Origin: SZUA-442 sp963759175
GTDB lineage: Bacteria; Actinomycetota; Acidimicrobiia; Spongiisociales; UBA5794
DNA length: 64,000 nt
Reading direction: 5' to 3'
NCBI GenBank assembly: GCA_963759175.1
Contig: CAVWXP010000010.1
Span: 434,001 to 498,000, forward strand
Position numbers and translations under genes: made by a program. Position 1 is the stretch's first letter. Each line of letters starts with the position of its first letter. The notes under the pieces are model-generated. The model made no database searches, was not told where the DNA came from, and saw only the letters and a list, made by a program, of their open reading frames with translations. This document shows positions 8,225-16,468 of the stretch, one piece after another.

Positions 8225-9547
8225 ATGAAACGCAGGATCATCACCGCGACCGCGCTGGTCGCATTGTTCGTATTCGGTCCCATGGCCGGTGCCATGGCAC
8301 AGGAGGGGCCGTCGATCGCCGATGTCGCCGTCGCCGTGGACGCCGTGTGGCTGCTGCTCGCCGCTGCACTGGTCATGTTCATGCAGGCGGGCTTCGCACT
8401 GGTGGAGGCGGGCTTCACGAGGGCCAAGAACGCCGGGAACATCATCATGAAGAACGTCATGGACTTCTCCGTGGGAGGGGTGGTGTACTGGGCGTTCGGC
8501 TTCGCCCTCGCCTACGGAGGGTCGACGCTCGGCGGCTTCCTCGCCTATGGCGACGTCTGGTTCTTCAGCGACGCGGACCGCGGCGGCGAGTGGTTCTTCC
8601 AGGTGGTCTTCGCCGCAACGGCTGCGACGATCATCTCGGGTGCGATCGCAGGTCGTGTCAAGTTCACGTCGTACCTGATGTACACGCCGTTCATCACCGG
8701 ACTCATCTATCCCATCGTCACGCACTGGGTGTGGGGCGGTGGCTGGCTCGCTGAGCGCGGCTTCTTCGACTTCGCCGGGTCGGGCGTCGTCCACATGCTC
8801 GGTGGTGTCGCAGCCCTCGCAGGCGTGATCGTCGTCGGGCCACGCATCGGCAAGTACGACGAGAACGGCAAGCCGAGAGCCATCCCCGGCCACTCGGTGA
8901 CGCTCGGTGCCCTCGGCGTGTTCATCCTGTGGTTCGGCTGGTACGGCTTCAACGCCGGGTCCACCCTGGCCGCGGTCGGTCAGGACGTCGCCTTCCCGGC
9001 GGTGACCACCACGCTCGCAGCGTGCGCAGGTGCCCTCGGAGCGATGATCACGGCATGGATCGTCGTGGGCAAGCCGGATGTCGGCTTCACGCTCAACGGC
9101 GTCCTCGCCGGCCTCGTGGGGATCACGGCCGGTACCGCGAGCATTTCGTTCGGGTTGTCGGTGCTCACCGGCTTCATCGCAGGCGTGATCATGGTGTTCT
9201 CGGTCATCCTGCTCGAGCGGGTGGGCATCGACGACCCGGTCGGCGCCATCTCGGTCCATGGCACCGCCGGGTTGTGGGGTGTCCTCGCCGTGGCGCTGTT
9301 CTCGAGCGATGCCTCGTTCGGGACGCAGCTCCTCGGTGCGGCGGCGATCGCCGGCTGGGCATTCGTGACCTCGTTCATCGTCTTCAAGCTGATCGACCTG
9401 ACCGTCGGAATGCGGGTCAGCGCCGAGGAGGAGCGGGAAGGCCTCGATCGGTCCGAACACGGCGGCGAGGCGTACCCGGAGTTCGTCTTCCAGGAGCAGG
9501 TCGCGGACCCCAAGGACCTCGATCCGGTGGGTTCGAACGGAAGCTGA
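8225..9547 (+). CDS. amt: Ammonium transporter Amt
   Basis: A 440-residue ammonium channel. Residues 1-25 look like a cleavable signal peptide (AMAQEG), as in E. coli AmtB. Eleven hydrophobic helices follow. The twin pore histidines lie in VVHMLGG near residue 195 and SVHGTAGLWG near 340, and family motifs GFALVEAGFTRAKN and FGWYGFNAGS are intact. A GGAGG box lies about nine bases before the ATG. No glnK/glnB neighbour is present, which is less common for amt. The cytoplasmic tail is acidic and longer than the E. coli one. Confidence 0.97.
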   Translation: MKRRIITATALVALFVFGPMAGAMAQEGPSIADVAVAVDAVWLLLAAALVMFMQAGFALVEAGFTRAKNAGNIIMKNVMDFSVGGVVYWAFGFALAYGGSTLGGFLAYGDVWFFSDADRGGEWFFQVVFAATAATIISGAIAGRVKFTSYLMYTPFITGLIYPIVTHWVWGGGWLAERGFFDFAGSGVVHMLGGVAALAGVIVVGPRIGKYDENGKPRAIPGHSVTLGALGVFILWFGWYGFNAGSTLAAVGQDVAFPAVTTTLAACAGALGAMITAWIVVGKPDVGFTLNGVLAGLVGITAGTASISFGLSVLTGFIAGVIMVFSVILLERVGIDDPVGAISVHGTAGLWGVLAVALFSSDASFGTQLLGAAAIAGWAFVTSFIVFKLIDLTVGMRVSAEEEREGLDRSEHGGEAYPEFVFQEQVADPKDLDPVGSNGS

Positions 9548-9573
9548 CCGGAGACCGGATCGCGATGGGGTGG

Positions 9574-9589
9574 GGGGCCTTCGGGCCCC
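9574..9589 (+). terminator. Hairpin after amt
   Basis: GGGGCC-TTCG-GGCCCC forms a six-pair stem closed by a TTCG tetraloop, 26 bases after the amt stop. No U-tract follows, as is common in GC-rich actinobacteria, so it may stop transcription weakly or protect the 3' end. Confidence 0.55.
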
Positions 9590-9617
9590 TCACCCGCGTT
9601 CGCCGTACCCTGCGACC

Positions 9618-10004
9618 ATGACGACGTCGTCCCATCTCGAGGGCTCCGTGTGGACCATCCGGTCGGTCCGTGCCGATGGGACGATGGTGCCCGTGGAGGC
9701 GGGGTTCCGACCGGCGATGGTCGCATTCGGCGACGATGGCCGGTTCAGCGGCTCGACGGGATGCAACAACTTCTTCGGCCAGTTCGCCGAGGTCGACGCT
9801 GGTGTGGTGAGCGGCCCGATCGGGTCGACGATGATGATGTGCCCCGATCCATTGATGGTCCAGGAACGTCGCGTGCTCTCGGCCCTCGAGGCGACCCGTG
9901 CGATCGAGGTCGCCGGCGACGTGCTCGTGATGATCGATGGCGACGGGGCCACACTCGTGGAGGCCGAGGCATCGGTCGACAGTGCCGACGATTCGCCTCG
10001 TTAG
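9618..10004 (+). CDS. META (HslJ-like) domain protein
   Basis: A 128-residue protein consisting of one META domain. STGCNNFFGQF near residue 40 and the STMMMCPDPLMVQE block near 70 are diagnostic; in other META proteins the equivalent is a TxMAC motif. HslJ relatives are heat-shock or surface-associated proteins of unclear mechanism. No signal peptide is seen, so this copy may be cytoplasmic. A TACCCT box at 9606-9611 lies six bases before the ATG, indicating a leaderless transcript. Its stop overlaps the end of the convergent exonuclease gene by four bases. Confidence 0.85.
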   Translation: MTTSSHLEGSVWTIRSVRADGTMVPVEAGFRPAMVAFGDDGRFSGSTGCNNFFGQFAEVDAGVVSGPIGSTMMMCPDPLMVQERRVLSALEATRAIEVAGDVLVMIDGDGATLVEAEASVDSADDSPR

Positions 10005-10873
10005 TCGATCCACCTCGTGGGACGGTTCCGGATACCGCCGAATCCGAGCTCGGCGCACAGCTCGGTGAAGGCAACCCGGTGGGCGCCCTTCCACGCGATG
10101 TCGTCGAGGGACTCGGGGATGTCGGCATCCGTTCGCAGGGTGGCCAGGTCGCGGTAGAGGATCGCGGCTTCCATGTTCGCCTGGAGGGTCTCGGCCAGCT
10201 TTGTCGCACCTCGAACGGTCACGTCCCAGTCGTCGGCGCTCGGCGGAACGGATTCGAGGTGGGTGTAGCGACCGAGGACCGCCGAGGTGGACTTGGCGCC
10301 CCACCCCGCGAGCCCGGGTATCCCGTCGGCGGTGTCACCAACGAGGGCGAGGTAGTCGGGGATCGATTCGGGGGCGACACCGAACTTGTCCCAGACGCCG
10401 GCCGTGTCGATGAACGCCGAGCGACGCCGGTCGAATCCCACGATCCTCGGATCGCCATACAGCTGCGACATGTCCTTGTCCGGTGAGAGGATCACGACCC
10501 GTTCGACATCGGGCGCGTACTTCTTCGCCGCCGCAGCGAGGCCATCGTCGGCTTCCTGTTCGATCATCGACCAGACGGTCACGCCGAGCGCCTCGAGGGC
10601 GCGTTCGGCGACGGGGAACTGGGCGTGGAGCTCGGGCGGGGTGCCCTCCCCGGTCTTGTATCCCTCGAACATGTCGTTGCGGAACGACTCGATGACCGTG
10701 TCGAACGCGGCTCCGACGTGGGTGACGCCGTCCTCCTCGAGGAGCGACAGCGTGGACGACACGAGGCCGTGGACAGCACCGATCTCCCACCCCTGGGGTG
10801 TCTGGCGGGGAGGTGCCCCGAAGTGGGCACGGAACAGCTCGTACGTCCCGTCGATCAGGTGCACCGTCGTCAT
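10001..10873 (-). CDS. Stand-alone 5'-3' exonuclease (FEN-like, Pol I N-domain type)
   Basis: A 290-residue protein matching the 5'-nuclease domain of DNA polymerase I without polymerase domains. HLIDGTYELFRAHF at the N-terminus, the acidic EQEADDGLAAAAKK near 105, LSPDKDMSQL near 130 and LVGDTADGIPG near 180 carry the metal-binding acidic residues. GWGAKSTSAVLG is the helix-hairpin-helix DNA-binding part. Such proteins remove RNA primers or flaps. The ATG at 10873 follows a TAGGGT box by seven bases. It diverges from the sulfurtransferase gene across a perfect inverted repeat. Confidence 0.88.
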   Translation of the reverse strand: MTTVHLIDGTYELFRAHFGAPPRQTPQGWEIGAVHGLVSSTLSLLEEDGVTHVGAAFDTVIESFRNDMFEGYKTGEGTPPELHAQFPVAERALEALGVTVWSMIEQEADDGLAAAAKKYAPDVERVVILSPDKDMSQLYGDPRIVGFDRRRSAFIDTAGVWDKFGVAPESIPDYLALVGDTADGIPGLAGWGAKSTSAVLGRYTHLESVPPSADDWDVTVRGATKLAETLQANMEAAILYRDLATLRTDADIPESLDDIAWKGAHRVAFTELCAELGFGGIRNRPTRWID

Positions 10874-10901
10874 GCCCGCCACCCTACCAACGGGCTCCGT
10901 G

Positions 10902-10965
10902 TCCTGTTCTTGCGTAGATCGCTGTCCTCAGTCCTGGGTGAACAGCGATCTACGCAAGAACAGGA
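10902..10965. repeat. Perfect 24-bp inverted repeat with 16-base loop
   Basis: The arm 10902-10925 begins TCCTGTTCTTGCGTAGATCG and its exact reverse complement is 10942-10965. The arms sit between the divergent exonuclease and sulfurtransferase genes, 28-29 bases from each start. A perfect stem this long is well beyond chance and beyond a normal operator. It does not look like a terminator because no gene ends here. Confidence 0.85.
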
Positions 10966-10993
10966 GAGTTGGATTCCGCGGTACCGTGGGCGG

Positions 10994-11821
10994 ATGGGCC
11001 ATCTCATCTCGGCTGCCGAGCTCACCGAGCGCCTCCGTGAACCCGGTGTCAGGGTCGTCGACTGCCGGTGGTACCTCATGGAGCCTGCCGGCGGTCGCTC
11101 CGCGTTCGAGGCTGGCCACATCCCCGGTGCCGTGTACGCGGACCTCGACCGCGACCTGTCCGCTCGCTCCGGTGCCGGTCGTCATCCCCTCCCGACACCG
11201 GATACGTTCGGCGCAACGATGGGTCGGATCGGCATCGACCGATCCACCTTCGTGGTCGCCTACGACGATCGTGGAGGTGCGATCGCCGCTCGGTTGTGGT
11301 GGATGCTCACGAGCCAGGGACACGACGCCGTCACCGTCCTCGATGGTGGGATCCAGGCCTGGACGGATGCTGGCGGGGATCTCAGCACCGTGGTCATCGA
11401 CCCCGTCCCCACCTCCTTCGAGGCGCGGCCGTGGACCGGTACCGCCACCATCGATGAGGTGGCCGACCGACCCGCCACCGCAGCGGTCCTCGACGCCCGC
11501 GATGCCGACCGGTACGCGGGGACCGTCGAACCCGTGGATCCCAAGGCAGGCCACCTCCCCGGCGCCCTGTCACTACCGATGACGAGCAACCTCGAGACTG
11601 ATCTGCGGTTCCGTCCGCCACAGGTGCTTGCCGACGGATTCGACGCGTTGGGGATCGATGAACGAACCCACGTGATCGCCCATTGCGGGTCCGGGGTGAC
11701 GGCATGCCACACGATCCTGGCCGCTGAGATCGCAGGCCTCCCGCGACCCGACCTGTATGTCGGCTCATGGAGTGACTGGTCCTCTACCGATCGACCCATC
11801 GCCACGGGACCCCATCCGTGA
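10994..11821 (+). CDS. sseA: Thiosulfate/3-mercaptopyruvate sulfurtransferase (two rhodanese domains)
   Basis: A 275-residue tandem-rhodanese enzyme. The N-terminal domain (1-130) lacks a catalytic Cys but keeps VVDCRWYL and FEAGHIPGAVYADLD; the C-terminal domain has the active loop CGSGVTACH near residue 235, of the CG(S/T)G type seen in mercaptopyruvate sulfurtransferases. Start ATG at 10994 follows TACCGT at 10982-10987 by six bases. The stop overlaps the MFS gene start as GTGA. It transfers sulfane sulfur to thiols or cyanide. Confidence 0.92.
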   Translation: MGHLISAAELTERLREPGVRVVDCRWYLMEPAGGRSAFEAGHIPGAVYADLDRDLSARSGAGRHPLPTPDTFGATMGRIGIDRSTFVVAYDDRGGAIAARLWWMLTSQGHDAVTVLDGGIQAWTDAGGDLSTVVIDPVPTSFEARPWTGTATIDEVADRPATAAVLDARDADRYAGTVEPVDPKAGHLPGALSLPMTSNLETDLRFRPPQVLADGFDALGIDERTHVIAHCGSGVTACHTILAAEIAGLPRPDLYVGSWSDWSSTDRPIATGPHP

Positions 11822-13110
11822 CCCACGGCCACGACCTCATCCACTCCAAGCTGTCACGACTCGAGTTCACGCTCATGATGTCGATGGTGATGGCGGTCAC
11901 CGCCCTTGCCATCGACATGATGCTTCCGGCGTTCGGGGACATGCGCGCCGAATTCGGCCTCGCCGCGGACTCCAACACCATTGCGTTGGTCGTGACCGTG
12001 TTCCTCCTCGGGCTGGGTTTCGGTCAGCCGCTGTGGGGACCGCTGTCGGACTCACTCGGGCGCAAACCGGTGCTCTACGCAGGGCTTGCCGTGTACGTGA
12101 TCGGAGCGCTCGGCGCAGCCCTGTCGGGGTCGCTGACCGTTCTCCTCGTGGCGAGGTTCATCGGGGGCTTCGGAGCTGCGGGGCCAAGGGTCGTGTCCCA
12201 GGGCGTCGTGCGGGACGCCTACAAGGGCGAAGCCATGGCCAAGGTGATGTCGTACGTCATGGCGGCGTTCATCCTGATACCCATCCTCGCACCGAGCATC
12301 GGTGCCGCGATCCTCGCCGTCGGGACGTGGCATACGACGTTCATCGCCATTGCCGCATTCGGGATCGGCGTCGGGATCTGGACGCTGCGCCTCCCCGAGA
12401 CACTCCCCGAGCACCGACGGATCCCCCTCAGCTTCGCAAAGCTCGGCCTCGCCGCCCGCAGCGTCATGACGAATCGCTTCACGATGGGCCTCACCTTCGC
12501 CCAGGCGGTCATCTTCGGTTTCTTCGCGTCGTACCTCGCCTCATCGCAGCTCTTCATCGACGACATCTACGGCCTCGATGACCTGTTCCCGTTCGTCTTC
12601 GGCGCACAGGCCGTGGTGCTGGGTATCGGCATGATCACCAATCCGCGTCTCCTCGATCGCTTCGGCCTCCGCAGGATCCTGCGATCGGTGTTCATCACCT
12701 ACTTGGTGATGACGATCGTCCTGCTCACGGCAGCTCTCGCCTTCGGTGGTGCACCCCCGTTCTGGGTGTTCGTCGGGATCCTGACGCCCACGCTCTTCGC
12801 CCACTCGCTGCTCATCCCGAACCTCCGCTCGGCCGCCCTGATCCCGATGGGTGCCATCGCCGGCACCGCCGCCGCGGTCATCGGCAGCATCACGACCCTC
12901 GGGGGGGCGATCATCGGCGCAAGCATCGACAGCACATACAACGGCACGCTCACGCCCTGGGCGGTCGGCGGCACCATCGCCGCGTCCCTGGCCCTCGGGC
13001 TCTTCCTGTGGTCAGAGCGCGTGTGGGACACCGCTGTGGCCGACGATGTCGTCACTGAGGGTCCCCCAACGACCGAACGCATCAAGGGGACCCCGGGCAT
13101 CAACCGGTGA
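11818..13110 (+). CDS. MFS transporter, Bcr/CflA drug-resistance type
   Basis: A 430-residue transporter with about twelve helices. PLWGPLSDSLGRKPVLYAGLAVY near residue 70 is the MFS loop 2-3 motif in its Bcr/CflA form, and PRVVSQGVVRDAYKG near 120 resembles the family motif on helix 5. Start is GTG, overlapping the sulfurtransferase stop, so translation is coupled. The substrate is unknown; sulfur-compound export is a tempting but unsupported link to the neighbour. Confidence 0.88.
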   Translation: MTHGHDLIHSKLSRLEFTLMMSMVMAVTALAIDMMLPAFGDMRAEFGLAADSNTIALVVTVFLLGLGFGQPLWGPLSDSLGRKPVLYAGLAVYVIGALGAALSGSLTVLLVARFIGGFGAAGPRVVSQGVVRDAYKGEAMAKVMSYVMAAFILIPILAPSIGAAILAVGTWHTTFIAIAAFGIGVGIWTLRLPETLPEHRRIPLSFAKLGLAARSVMTNRFTMGLTFAQAVIFGFFASYLASSQLFIDDIYGLDDLFPFVFGAQAVVLGIGMITNPRLLDRFGLRRILRSVFITYLVMTIVLLTAALAFGGAPPFWVFVGILTPTLFAHSLLIPNLRSAALIPMGAIAGTAAAVIGSITTLGGAIIGASIDSTYNGTLTPWAVGGTIAASLALGLFLWSERVWDTAVADDVVTEGPPTTERIKGTPGINR

Positions 13111-13165
13111 ACCGATCGGTCGGTCCCACCTGACGGTCCCGGCACGGCTCCGTACACTCCCGCCG

Positions 13166-14068
13166 ATGTTCACGATCGCATCCTTCTATCGGTTCGTGCC
13201 TATCGACGACGGCGACGATCTCAGGTCCCGCCTCATCGATGCATGCACAGCCAACGTCGTGAAGGGAACGATCCTGGTGGCGCCGGAGGGCGTCAACGGC
13301 ACCATCGCGGGCTCATCCGCCGGGGTGGAGGCCGTCATCGCCCTGCTCCACGACGACGACCGTTTCTCCGCAATGCCCATCACGTGGGCATCGGCCGACA
13401 CCGATCCGTTCCTGCGGCTCAAGGTGCGCGCAAAACGTGAGATCGTGTCGCTCGGCGTCGGCGACGTGGATACCGCCGCCACGGCCACAGCCGTGGCACC
13501 CGAGGAGTGGAACGACCTCATCGCCGACCCGAATACGGTGGTCATCGACACACGCAACGACTACGAGATCGCCATCGGGACCTTCCGGGGCGCGATCGAT
13601 CCCGGCACCGGGTCGTTCACGGAGTTCCCTTCGTGGATGGCATCCTCGGATATCGACAAGGACACTCCGATCGCGATGTTCTGCACGGGCGGGATCAGAT
13701 GCGAGAAGGCGACGGCCTACCTCGCGAGCCAGGGATTCACCAACCTCTTCCAGCTCGATGGAGGCATCCTCACCTACCTCGAGCGCACCGAAGCGGCCGC
13801 ATCGCAGTGGGACGGCGAGTGCTACGTCTTCGACCGCCGGGTCTCGGTGGGACACGGCCTCACGCCGGGGACCAACGAGGTATGCCCCAACTGCAATCGC
13901 GTCGTTCATGACGATGAGCGCCTGCACCTCGAGTACAAGCGCGGCGTCACCTGTGGCTCTTGTCACGACACGATCACGCCGGACCGTGCAGCACGCTTCG
14001 CCGAACGGCAGAAGCAGATCGACCTCGCCGCCGAACGGGGAACGGTCCACCTGGGACGGCCGGCGTGA
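13166..14068 (+). CDS. trhO: tRNA uridine(34) hydroxylase (rhodanese family)
   Basis: A 300-residue TrhO/YceA protein. The N-terminal acylphosphatase-like domain has GTILVAPEGVNGTIAGS near residue 35; the rhodanese domain has VIDTRNDYE near 130 and the active-site loop FCTGGIRCEKA near 175. A zinc-type cysteine pair CPNCN with CGSC follows near 240-270. TrhO makes 5-hydroxyuridine at the tRNA wobble base. The ATG follows TACACT (13153-13158) by seven bases, suggesting a leaderless message. The stop overlaps the racemase start as GTGA. Confidence 0.93.
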   Translation: MFTIASFYRFVPIDDGDDLRSRLIDACTANVVKGTILVAPEGVNGTIAGSSAGVEAVIALLHDDDRFSAMPITWASADTDPFLRLKVRAKREIVSLGVGDVDTAATATAVAPEEWNDLIADPNTVVIDTRNDYEIAIGTFRGAIDPGTGSFTEFPSWMASSDIDKDTPIAMFCTGGIRCEKATAYLASQGFTNLFQLDGGILTYLERTEAAASQWDGECYVFDRRVSVGHGLTPGTNEVCPNCNRVVHDDERLHLEYKRGVTCGSCHDTITPDRAARFAERQKQIDLAAERGTVHLGRPA

Positions 14069-14754
14069 GGACGATCGGGCTCCTCGGCGGCATGAGCTGG
14101 GAGTCGTCGATCGAGTACGAACGCCTGATCAACACCGAGGTGCGCAGGCGGCTGGGAGGTGTCGCATCGGCGGACCTCATCATCCGCTCCTACAACTTCG
14201 CCGAGATCGAAGCCCTGCAGGAGGCCGATAGCTGGGATGAGGCAGGCGAGCGCCTCGCCGGGGACGCCGCTCGACTCGAGGCGGCCGGCGCCGAGTTGAT
14301 CGTGCTCTGCACGAACACCATGCATCGCGTCGCCTCGACCATCGAGGACGCCATCGATGTGCCCCTCCTCCACATCGCCGACCCGACGGCGGCGGCCATC
14401 CACGGGGAGGGCCTCTCAACGGTGGGATTGCTCGGCACGCGCTACACGATGGAACAGGACTTCTACAGCGAGCGATTGGCCAGCTCTGGTATCACCTGCG
14501 TCATACCGGATGAACCGGATCGCACGACCGTCCACGACGTCATCTTCGATGAGTTGGTGCGCGGCATCATCGCACCGGCCTCGCGAGATGCATACGCCCG
14601 CATCGTCGATTCCCTCGTCGATCGGGGGGCCGAGGGACTCATCGCCGGATGCACCGAGATCGAGCTGCTCATCGGCGCAGGCGACATCCCGGTACCCCTC
14701 TTTCCCACCACACACCTGCACGCCATGGCTGCCGTCGATGCCGCCATGGGATGA
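14065..14754 (+). CDS. Aspartate/glutamate racemase family protein
   Basis: A 229-residue two-domain racemase. LLGGMSWESSIEYERLIN at the N-terminus and the two catalytic cysteines, in LCTNTMH near residue 77 and GCTEIELL near 200, match the YgeA-type Asp/Glu racemases. The GTG start overlaps the TrhO stop. It could interconvert amino-acid enantiomers, but YgeA-like members have broad or unclear substrates. Confidence 0.88.
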   Translation: MRTIGLLGGMSWESSIEYERLINTEVRRRLGGVASADLIIRSYNFAEIEALQEADSWDEAGERLAGDAARLEAAGAELIVLCTNTMHRVASTIEDAIDVPLLHIADPTAAAIHGEGLSTVGLLGTRYTMEQDFYSERLASSGITCVIPDEPDRTTVHDVIFDELVRGIIAPASRDAYARIVDSLVDRGAEGLIAGCTEIELLIGAGDIPVPLFPTTHLHAMAAVDAAMG

Positions 14755-14814
14755 GTAGCAGGAACCTCCTTCGTCTGGCGATTCGAAGAATTCCGGAATT
14801 CCTTACCAATTGAC

Positions 14815-14844
14815 TTGACAATTAATCCGAAAGCCCATTAGCGT
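14815..14844 (+). promoter_or_regulatory. Sigma70-type promoter for the 14.9 kb membrane protein
   Basis: TTGACA at 14815-14820, an 18-base spacer and TAGCGT at 14839-14844, in an AT-richer island of about 60 bases. A 14-base perfect palindrome GAATTCCGGAATTC at 14788-14801 lies just upstream and could be a regulator site. Confidence 0.55.
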
Positions 14845-14909
14845 ATGTCTCAGCATTACACGGAGCTTGTGAAGAAGATCACAAGCACGGACTCAGAAAG
14901 AAGGAAACC

Positions 14910-15629
14910 ATGGCAAAGCGGCTCCGAATCCTCGGGATCGTTATGGTCGTGTTCGGTGTGGTCTTCGCCGGTGCGGGGGTCTACGCCTTCACGCAGGTAC
15001 AGGCAGGCGCTGATTCACTCCAGACATTCAGCGAAGCGCAGAACGTCCTCCTGGGCTACAACGAAGACGGCCAGCTCGTCGATCGTGGCACGACCGAGGG
15101 CGCAGCAGCGATCATGGACCTGCTCGAGAACGAGTGGGGCTACCCGGTCGTTGACGCCGACCTGGATCCCAACGATCCGCTCGTCAACACGGCGACCGAA
15201 TACATGTTCCAGATGGCGACGATCGGCTACCACATCCTCCACGGCACCCAGACCATCGAACTGACGGAATCAGTCGAATACAACGGTGAGACCTTCCCCG
15301 CCGGCGTGTATGAGCTCGATGTCCGCACCGTCGGTGAGCGCGGCGACCTCGGTGGCTACTGGACGGACTTCGACCGCCAGCACCCGATCGAGGGCCCGGC
15401 TCGCGCTCTGGCCTGGAGCGGAACCGCACACGCCCTGTACGGCGAACTCGGCGTCGGCGCCGTCACGGCATCGACCCTCCAGCTCTCCACCGGCGTCTCG
15501 GCGATGATCTTCGGCCTCGGCCTGACCATCATCATCCTTGGCGCAGGCATGATCTGGATCGCCTCCAGCAAGGAAGAGAACGGCGTCGTGCTGGCATCGA
15601 GCGACTCACCCGAGTCAGTCACTGTCTAG
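14910..15629 (+). CDS. Two-helix membrane protein of unknown function
   Basis: A 239-residue protein with a hydrophobic helix at residues 7-28 and another near 200-222, enclosing an acidic extracytoplasmic domain of about 165 residues with many Tyr, Asp and Gly (GYNEDGQLVD, ENEWGYPVVDADLDPNDP, YNGETFPAGVYELDVRTVG). A short cytoplasmic tail follows. An AAGGA box lies about five bases before the ATG. It stands alone between its own promoter and a strong hairpin, so it is monocistronic. I do not recognise the family. Confidence 0.8.
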   Translation: MAKRLRILGIVMVVFGVVFAGAGVYAFTQVQAGADSLQTFSEAQNVLLGYNEDGQLVDRGTTEGAAAIMDLLENEWGYPVVDADLDPNDPLVNTATEYMFQMATIGYHILHGTQTIELTESVEYNGETFPAGVYELDVRTVGERGDLGGYWTDFDRQHPIEGPARALAWSGTAHALYGELGVGAVTASTLQLSTGVSAMIFGLGLTIIILGAGMIWIASSKEENGVVLASSDSPESVTV

Positions 15630-15651
15630 CGAACCCAACGATCAAGACTGA

Positions 15652-15675
15652 GGAGGGGCCCTTCGGGGCCCCTCC
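15652..15675 (+). terminator. Strong hairpin terminator
   Basis: A ten-pair GC stem (GGAGGGGCCC with its complement) closed by a TTCG tetraloop, 23 bases after the membrane-protein stop. No T-run follows. Confidence 0.75.
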
Positions 15676-15775
15676 CTCGCGTCGATCCCATGATCGCGTT
15701 CTCCGGAGCTTCGGAGCTTCGGAGCCCGTACGATGGCGCGCCCGACCACCGCCCACCACCGATCTCGGAGGAACG

Positions 15776-16444
15776 ATGACGACGCAACGGACCACCGCCC
15801 GGGCTTTCCACGCCGCGGGCGGCGTCGAGGATTGGCGTGTCCTGTTCTGGGGCGCCTACGCCCACTACCGCACCGAGACCTTCGCCGATGGTGCAGGGTT
15901 CGCGATGGCGATCGCCGCGGAGGCCGAAGCGATCGGGCACGCCCCGGACGTCGATCTGAGGCCTACAGGTGTGACCATCCGCACGTTCACCACCGATGAT
16001 GGAGGGCTCAGCGAGCTCGACATCGATCTCGCTCGTCGCATCTCGACCGTTGCTCGCGAACGCCGCCTCGTGCCGGATCCGTCCCAGGTCCAGGTCGTCG
16101 GGATCGCGGTCGCCCAGGACAGCGGCGTCGATGTCAGGCCTTTCTGGGCGGCCGCGCTGGGCTACCGGTACCTCGGGGACGAGGACGCCATTGATGCATC
16201 CCGCAGGGGACCCCATCTATGGTTCCACGAGCTCTCGAATCCCAGACCCGGCCGCGGTCGCGTCCACATCGATGTGTCGGTTCCCGCCGACGACGCTCCA
16301 GCCAGGGTCGAGGCCGCCGTCGCTGCAGGAGGACGGATCGCCGACGACTCACACGCTCCGCGTTGGTGGACGCTCGCGTCACCCGACAACCACGGCATCG
16401 ACATCGCCGCGTGGCCGGACTTCGAGGATGGTGATGACGATTGA
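15776..16444 (+). CDS. Pterin-carbinolamine dehydratase-like / glyoxalase-like (VOC) fusion
   Basis: A 222-residue fusion. Residues 10-105 follow the PCD fold: WRVLFWGAYAHYRTETFADG, GHAPDVDLRPTGVTIRTFT, then GGLSELDIDLARRIS. Residues 110-222 form a VOC/glyoxalase-like half with VDVRPFWAAALGYRYLG and WWTLASPDNHGIDIAAW. This architecture occurs in actinobacteria. Two of three catalytic PCD histidines are replaced: the usual HHP is HAP and the usual TH before the GGL turn is TD, so dehydratase activity is doubtful. A GGAGG box precedes the ATG. Confidence 0.82.
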   Translation: MTTQRTTARAFHAAGGVEDWRVLFWGAYAHYRTETFADGAGFAMAIAAEAEAIGHAPDVDLRPTGVTIRTFTTDDGGLSELDIDLARRISTVARERRLVPDPSQVQVVGIAVAQDSGVDVRPFWAAALGYRYLGDEDAIDASRRGPHLWFHELSNPRPGRGRVHIDVSVPADDAPARVEAAVAAGGRIADDSHAPRWWTLASPDNHGIDIAAWPDFEDGDDD

Positions 16445-16468
16445 TCGCGTGGGTCACCCTTTGTGCGG

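Noticed and set aside
7160..9460. A 766-codon minus-strand frame apparently extending the DrrA-like ATPase far upstream
   Set aside because: The upstream 465 codons lie antisense to amt, are His/Glu/Asp/Arg-rich and have no family pattern; the ATPase itself starts cleanly at 8062.
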